This document shows positions 59,403-64,000 of a DNA stretch of 64,000 bases, piece after piece (the first letter of the stretch is position 1; each line of letters starts with the position of its first letter). The notes under the pieces are model-generated. The model saw only the letters and a program-made list of their open reading frames with translations, was not told the origin of the DNA and did not search any database. This DNA is from Mesorhizobium temperatum (lineage in GTDB: Bacteria > Pseudomonadota > Alphaproteobacteria > Rhizobiales > Rhizobiaceae): assembly GCF_002284575.1 (NCBI RefSeq), contig NZ_NPKJ01000053.1, positions 310,001 through 374,000 of the forward strand. Direction: 5' to 3'. The translations under genes and the position numbers were made by a program.

Positions 59403-60125
59403 ATGCGCTACCGCACGCTTGATTCGAAACTGATCATCGAAACTGCCGAGCGACTGGAAAAACGCGTCTCCGAGCGTTTTCCCGATGCAGGCTTGCGTGG
59501 CGTCGCCATCGAACTCGTGTCGCTGTCGCGTGATCTGGCCAAGGCGGCGAAGGCGCTGGAAGCGCCGATCTGGTGGCTGCGCGGCATCGTCATCGCCGCC
59601 ATTGCCGCCGGCGCGCTGACGTTCCTGTTCGTCGGCACCATCCTGCCGCTCGGCCGTATCTCGGGCACCCACGATGCCATCCAGTCGGTGCAAGGCATCG
59701 AATCCCTGATCAACATGATCATCCTCGCGATGCTCGGCTTCCTGGCCCTGATCCGAACCGAGGAGCGCATCAAGCGCAAGCAGGTGTTTCGCAAGCTTCA
59801 CGGCTTGCGATCGCTGATCCATGTCATCGACATGCATCAGCTGACCAAAGATCCGGCAGCGCTTTCAACCGATTTCAAGCCGACATCGCATTCACCGGCA
59901 CGCATAACCGACCGTGCCGATCTCGCCCGCTACCTCGACTATTGCTCCGAAATGCTGTCGATCACCGGCAAGATCGCCGCGCTGTTCGCCCAGTCGGTCA
60001 ACGACAATGTGGTCGTCGATGGTGTCAACGACATCGAAACCCTGAGCTCCAACCTGTCGCGGAAGATCTGGCAAAAGATCACCCTGATCGACGGTTCGTT
60101 GCGGTCGGCTCGTCCAGGTACCTAA
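59403..60125 (+). CDS. Membrane protein of unknown function
   Basis: 240 aa. Two membrane helices near residues 58-82 and 105-125 (WLRGIVIAAIAAGALTFLFV; SLINMIILAMLGFLALIRTE). The C-terminal cytoplasmic part is helical, with LRSLIHVIDMHQLTKDP and YLDYCSEMLSITGKIAALFA. No family recognised. It sits between DUF805 and GGDEF genes in the dap region. Confidence 0.82.
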   Translation: MRYRTLDSKLIIETAERLEKRVSERFPDAGLRGVAIELVSLSRDLAKAAKALEAPIWWLRGIVIAAIAAGALTFLFVGTILPLGRISGTHDAIQSVQGIESLINMIILAMLGFLALIRTEERIKRKQVFRKLHGLRSLIHVIDMHQLTKDPAALSTDFKPTSHSPARITDRADLARYLDYCSEMLSITGKIAALFAQSVNDNVVVDGVNDIETLSSNLSRKIWQKITLIDGSLRSARPGT

Positions 60126-60209
60126 GCTAATCTTAATCACCTTGGTCCAGCATGCCCGTGGAGACTGTGTCGCCCGGCACGGAGCGCTCGACTGGCACGC
60201 GACGAACCC

Positions 60210-61379
60210 TTGGCCAACCCGAAAACGCGCGGAAAGCGAAGTGCCGGCGCGCGGCTGTTCGCCTGGTTTTCCTCGCCGATGAGAGCGGAACCGGAAGCTG
60301 TCCGTGCGCGGCTTCTCGATACCACCTTCGACCGCAAATTCGCTGTCCTGTTCGGCACCATCAGCGTCCTGGTGCTGGCAGTCAGCGCCGCGGTCGTCAC
60401 CGGCGACCGGTGGCCTTACGCCTGGATCGCGGCCGACCTCATCCTGTTTGCCGTCCGCTTCCTGCTGATGCGGGAATGTGAGCGGGCCCGCAAGCGTGGG
60501 GGAACGGGGCCGCTGGCAGGCCTCATGGCCGCCGGGGGCCCGTGGTCGGTGATTTTCGGCCTCGGCTGCTATGGCTGCGTCGTCAGCGGGCATATGGCGC
60601 TCGCCGTTTTGGCTGCCCTGAATGTCGCAGGCGTCGTCGGCGTGGTGTCGTCGCGCAACGCAGCGACTCCGCGCTACGCCATATTCGTCATGCTGGCCGT
60701 AAGCCTGCCTTTCCTGGTTGGCGCGCTGTTTTCTCCAGCGCCCGGAATGTCTATCGTCGGATTTCAAGTGCCGTTCTATGTGGCCGGCGTCATCATCGTG
60801 TTGCTTCAAAATCATGCGATCAACGCCCGCATGATCCGCGCCGAACTGGACAATCGCGATCTGGCGATCAAGGACGCCCTGACCGGCCTGCCGAACCGCA
60901 TCTTCCTCCAGGAGAAACTGCGCGGCATGTGCAGCGAGCTTGCGGCGCCGGCCGCAAACGGCGGCAGGCCGTTTGCCGTGCTCAGCATGGATCTCGACGG
61001 CTTCAAACACGTCAATGACCGCTTCGGCCACGCGGTCGGCGACATGCTGCTGCGCAAGGTGGCCGAACGATTGAAACGCGCTTTCCGAGCGGGGGATGTG
61101 GTCTTTCGCATCGGCGGTGACGAATTCGTCATCCTGCTGCCCGACACATCCGAGATTGAAGCCACCTACCTGGCAAAGCGGGCCATTGAGAAGATTTCGG
61201 TGCCTTTCGACCTTGGCGTGGGCACCGCAATACCCATCGGGTTGAGCATTGGAAGCGCCTTTGCGCCTGCCGACGGCGGCGAGCCGGAACTCCTCCTCAC
61301 CTGTTCCGATCACGCGCTCTACGAAGCCAAGCGCACCGGCAAGGGCCGTTACTGGGCGCATGTGCGGGCCGCGAACTGA
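60210..61379 (+). CDS. GGDEF diguanylate cyclase with MASE-like membrane sensor
   Basis: 389 aa from a TTG at 60210; an ATG at 60279 is an alternative. About five or six membrane helices (LFGTISVLVLAVSAAVVTG to VPFYVAGVIIVLLQ) form the sensor, followed by the GGDEF domain: DALTGLPNRIFLQEKL, SMDLDGFKHVNDRFGHAVGD and RIGGDEFVILLPD (active GGDEF). No EAL domain. Makes cyclic di-GMP. Confidence 0.9.
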   Translation: MANPKTRGKRSAGARLFAWFSSPMRAEPEAVRARLLDTTFDRKFAVLFGTISVLVLAVSAAVVTGDRWPYAWIAADLILFAVRFLLMRECERARKRGGTGPLAGLMAAGGPWSVIFGLGCYGCVVSGHMALAVLAALNVAGVVGVVSSRNAATPRYAIFVMLAVSLPFLVGALFSPAPGMSIVGFQVPFYVAGVIIVLLQNHAINARMIRAELDNRDLAIKDALTGLPNRIFLQEKLRGMCSELAAPAANGGRPFAVLSMDLDGFKHVNDRFGHAVGDMLLRKVAERLKRAFRAGDVVFRIGGDEFVILLPDTSEIEATYLAKRAIEKISVPFDLGVGTAIPIGLSIGSAFAPADGGEPELLLTCSDHALYEAKRTGKGRYWAHVRAAN

Positions 61380-61433
61380 CGATCCCAGCGATCATCGGGC
61401 CTTTGTAGCCTCCGTCCATCCAATATCCAGCTA

Positions 61434-61562
61434 AAAGCGCGTTGCGTCAGAAGCGATTCGTGCGACGCGCTTTAAGTCTTTGTTCTTATGCATGTTGTTG
61501 TCCCAGAACCGCTGCGCACCCACGGATCAAGCCCGAGCGCATGCTTTTGGGCGACATGCGTT
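61434..61562. repeat. Rhizobial palindromic intergenic repeat, copy 2 (inverted order)
   Basis: AAAGCGCGTTGC pairs with GCGACGCGCTTT (61434-61473), followed by TTATGCATGTTGTTGTCCC with GGGCGACATGCG near 61550. The same two hairpins as copy 1 at 44893-45027 but on the opposite strand. The hairpin ends are approximate. Confidence 0.72.
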
Positions 61563-61664
61563 AGGCCTTCGACTATACGCCATGAAAACCATAATGTCGG
61601 CGGGATGGCTGGCCCTTATGTCTGGCCGTGACAGGCCTTGCGCTTTCGACTATCGCTTTTGCCC

Positions 61665-62864
61665 ATGACGTTGCCGACCGATCCTGCTGCAAATCTCGCC
61701 GCCCTCATCCGCTGCCCCTCGGTGACGCCCATTGAGGGCGGGGCACTGAGCACACTGGAAAAAATGCTGAACCCACTCGGCTTTTCCGTCGAGCGGCCGG
61801 TATTTTCCGAGAACGGCACACCCGATATCGAAAATCTCTATGCGCGGCGCTCCGGCAACGGTCCGCACCTGATGTTCGCCGGGCATACCGACGTGGTGCC
61901 GGTCGGCGACGAGGCCTCATGGACGCATCCGCCTTTCGCCGCCGAGATCGCCAAGGGCGAGCTGTTCGGCCGCGGTGCCGTCGACATGAAGGGCGGCATC
62001 GCCTGCTTTATCGCCGCGGTGGCGCGCCATCTCGGTTCGAAAGGCGGTCTGAAAGGCTCGGTCTCGCTGCTGATCACCGGCGACGAAGAAGGGCCGGCCA
62101 TCAACGGCACGACAAAGCTGCTCGAATGGGCGGCCGCCAAGGGCGAGAAATGGGATGCGTCGATCGTCGGCGAGCCGACCAATCCCGAGGCGCTGGGCGA
62201 CATGATCAAGATCGGCCGGCGCGGCTCTTTGTCCGGCAGCATCATCGTCAGCGGCCGCCAGGGCCACGCGGCCTATCCGCAGCTTGCCGACAACCCGGTG
62301 CGCGGGCTGATGACGCTGGTCGACGCCTTGCTGCACCCGGTCTTCGACAAAGGCACCAAGGACTTCCAGCCGACCAATCTGGAGGTGACCTCGATCGATG
62401 TCGGCAATCCAGCCACCAATGTCATTCCGGCAAAGGCGACCGCCACCTTCAACATCCGCTTCAACGACACATGGACCGCCGACACCATCCAGGCGGAAAT
62501 CCACAACCGTCTCGACAAGGCGGCGAAGCGCAAGAAATACCGGGCCGGCAAGACGACCGCAGTCGACTACGACCTCGTCTGGCGCGACCGGCCGAGCCAC
62601 GTCTTCCTCACCCGCGACGACCGGCTGATCGAAGCGCTCAGCGGTTCGGTCAAGGCGGTGATCGGCAGGAAGCCAGCGCTTTCCACCTCCGGTGGTACCT
62701 CCGACGCGCGCTTCATCAAGGACTATTGTCCGGTGGTCGAGTTCGGGCTGGTCGGCAAGACCATGCACATGGTCGATGAACGCGTCGCGCTTGCCGACCT
62801 CGAGACGCTGACGCAGATCTATCAGCGCTTCATCGAAGACTGGTTCGAGCAAGGCGCATCGTAA
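61665..62864 (+). CDS. dapE: Succinyl-diaminopimelate desuccinylase
   Basis: 399 aa from the ATG at 61665. Zinc-dependent M20 enzyme: LMFAGHTDVVPVGDEASWTH, GRGAVDMKGGIACFIAAVAR, ITGDEEGPAINGT and the GRQGHAAYPQ dimer-domain segment. Removes succinate in diaminopimelate synthesis and partners with dapD. Confidence 0.96.
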   Translation: MTLPTDPAANLAALIRCPSVTPIEGGALSTLEKMLNPLGFSVERPVFSENGTPDIENLYARRSGNGPHLMFAGHTDVVPVGDEASWTHPPFAAEIAKGELFGRGAVDMKGGIACFIAAVARHLGSKGGLKGSVSLLITGDEEGPAINGTTKLLEWAAAKGEKWDASIVGEPTNPEALGDMIKIGRRGSLSGSIIVSGRQGHAAYPQLADNPVRGLMTLVDALLHPVFDKGTKDFQPTNLEVTSIDVGNPATNVIPAKATATFNIRFNDTWTADTIQAEIHNRLDKAAKRKKYRAGKTTAVDYDLVWRDRPSHVFLTRDDRLIEALSGSVKAVIGRKPALSTSGGTSDARFIKDYCPVVEFGLVGKTMHMVDERVALADLETLTQIYQRFIEDWFEQGAS

Positions 62865-62866
62865 TC

Positions 62867-63460
62867 ATGCTTTCGTCGGAGGAAACCTATGCTTCGCTGA
62901 CCGGCGCCTGGCGACTGATGCTCGGCAAGGCCGACGGGCTGCGCCAGCTTGACCTTTCGGCCGACGGTTTCTGGAATTCCTTCTTCGCCATCGTCGTCGC
63001 GGCGCCGGCGCTGATCGTCGGTTGGGTCGGCCTTGCCAACGAGATCGGCGATCCGAATGCATTCGCGGGGCGCTTCAGCATGCTCATCCGTCTGGCGACG
63101 GTCGACATAGGCGCCTGGGTGTTGCCGCTCGTCGGTCTTGCCCTGGTCGCACCGCGCGCCGGCATTGGCGGACGCTTCGTCCACTATGTCGTCGCCAGCA
63201 ACTGGGCGTCGGCGATCATTGCCTGGATGATGTTGCCAGCGGCGTTGATCAGGCTTTTCCTGCCGTCCACCAACGAGTTCGCCGTACTGGCGTCGCTGCT
63301 TTTGTTCGCGCTGTCGATGATCCTGACCTGGCGGATGACAAACGTCGCCATCGGCAGGGGCGCGGCTGTCGGCACCGCCGTCTTCGCCGGCATGTTCGTG
63401 GCGTCGCTGGTCGTTCTGTTCGGCCTGCAGGCGCTGCTCGGCATCGGTGCGCCGAATTAG
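62867..63460 (+). CDS. Integral membrane protein of unknown function
   Basis: 197 aa with about five membrane helices (AIVVAAPALIVGWVGLANEI; IGAWVLPLVGLALVAP; ASAIIAWMMLPAALIRLF; EFAVLASLLLFALSMILTWR; AGMFVASLVVLFGLQALLGI). Starts 2 bp after dapE, so it is probably co-transcribed. Ends convergent with truA by a 4-bp overlap. Family not recognised beyond small rhizobial homologues. Confidence 0.82.
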   Translation: MLSSEETYASLTGAWRLMLGKADGLRQLDLSADGFWNSFFAIVVAAPALIVGWVGLANEIGDPNAFAGRFSMLIRLATVDIGAWVLPLVGLALVAPRAGIGGRFVHYVVASNWASAIIAWMMLPAALIRLFLPSTNEFAVLASLLLFALSMILTWRMTNVAIGRGAAVGTAVFAGMFVASLVVLFGLQALLGIGAPN

Positions 63461-64000
63461 TCGACTTCCGGATAATCTACGCCAACGAGAAAAAGCCCAT
63501 CGGGCGGCGCCACCTGGCCACAGGCTGCACGGTCGCGCGCAGCGAGCGCCGCCTTCAGGTCGGCAATTGTCCAGCCGCGTTCGCCGACGCGCTTCAGCGA
63601 ACCGACCATCGAGCGCACCTGATTGTGCAGGAACGACCGCGCCGAGGCTCGCACTTCGATCACGTCACCCAGCCGACTGACGTCCAGCCGATCGAGCGTT
63701 CGGACCGGGCTGTCGGCCTGGCACTGGGTCGAGCGGAACGTGGTGAAATCATGCCGCCCCAGCAGCACCTTCGCCGCCTCGTGCATGGCCTCGGCGTCGA
63801 GCCGCTTCGGCACCCACCAGATCTTGCCCTTGTCGAGTGCCGCCGGCGCGCGCCGGTTGACGATGCGGTAGAGATAGTGGCGGCCGATCGCCGAGAAACG
63901 CGCATCGAAGCTATCAGGCACGACGGCCGCCTTGAGGATGGCGATGCGCGCCTTGGCCGTTTGCAGGTGGGCATTGACGGCATCGCGCACCTTGTCATCA
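63457..64000 (-). CDS. truA: tRNA pseudouridine synthase A, partial at right edge
   Basis: C-terminal part of TruA, which makes pseudouridine at tRNA positions 38-40. Marks: FDARFSAIGRHYLYRIVNRR, HDFTTFRSTQCQADSPVRTL and FLHNQVRSMVGSLKRVGERG. The frame continues beyond base 64000 with no stop or start, so the segment with the catalytic Asp (RTDAGVHA-type) lies outside the window. Confidence 0.95.
   Translation of the reverse strand, partial: DDKVRDAVNAHLQTAKARIAILKAAVVPDSFDARFSAIGRHYLYRIVNRRAPAALDKGKIWWVPKRLDAEAMHEAAKVLLGRHDFTTFRSTQCQADSPVRTLDRLDVSRLGDVIEVRASARSFLHNQVRSMVGSLKRVGERGWTIADLKAALAARDRAACGQVAPPDGLFLVGVDYPEVD

Noticed and set aside
59892..61361. 489-codon minus-strand frame over the membrane protein and GGDEF gene
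   Set aside because: Antisense of two well-supported genes, low-complexity His/Arg/Gln-rich translation.

Overview
The window looks like the chromosome of a Mesorhizobium-type alphaproteobacterium (Hyphomicrobiales, Phyllobacteriaceae). The evidence is high-GC coding sequence, several palindromic intergenic repeats of the kind common in rhizobia, and a housekeeping backbone in an order familiar from this group: rpmH-rnpA-yidC-engB-argB-(HAD nucleotidase)-dapD-dapE-truA. This assignment is from memory of gene families and order, not from a search.

Layout. 1-2.1 kb: the end of secF (probably the C-terminal half of a SecDF fusion) facing a cysteine desulfurase. 2.1-6.5 kb: a small Met-rich EF-hand protein, then a divergent sulfur-type module in which an MFS transporter and an MBL-fold hydrolase face an ArsR-rhodanese fusion regulator and a nucleoside phosphorylase across a perfect 10-bp inverted repeat. 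6.5-25.1 kb: an accessory stretch of small metabolic genes, most paired with a divergent or adjacent regulator (winged helix/SRPBCC, LysR/SDR/RidA, HxlR/SDR/imine-reductase-like, LysR/secreted protein/GNAT). It also holds two large TPR regulators that share a sensor-like module, and a LysR remnant.

25.3-35.4 kb: a genomic island of about 10 kb bounded by a tRNA-Arg(ACG) gene and a 44-bp copy of the 3' part of that tRNA. It has no recognisable integrase. One arm is a six-gene co-directional operon whose products look like nucleic-acid-processing proteins: an Apea-type HEPN protein, a CoiA-like nuclease ending in two toxin-binding-like (DUF2384/MbcA-ParS) repeats, a PD-(D/E)XK nuclease, a second HEPN-like protein, a GNAT and an HNH-like protein. 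The other arm carries two exported proteins, one with ankyrin repeats and a peptidoglycan-binding-like segment. The operon is my best candidate for an undescribed (possibly defence) system.

35.5-64 kb: the conserved backbone, interrupted by accessory cassettes. These are a sensor kinase, a TetR-regulated EmrAB-type efflux pair with two matching operators, MsrB, an ECF sigma/anti-sigma pair beside a fasciclin protein (reminiscent of SigK/RskA/MPT70), an amidase, a B12-binding radical SAM enzyme, an Lrp/PhhA pair, a GMC oxidoreductase with a tiny Tat-type partner, two GGDEF proteins, a LOG-family protein and membrane proteins. truA runs off the right edge.
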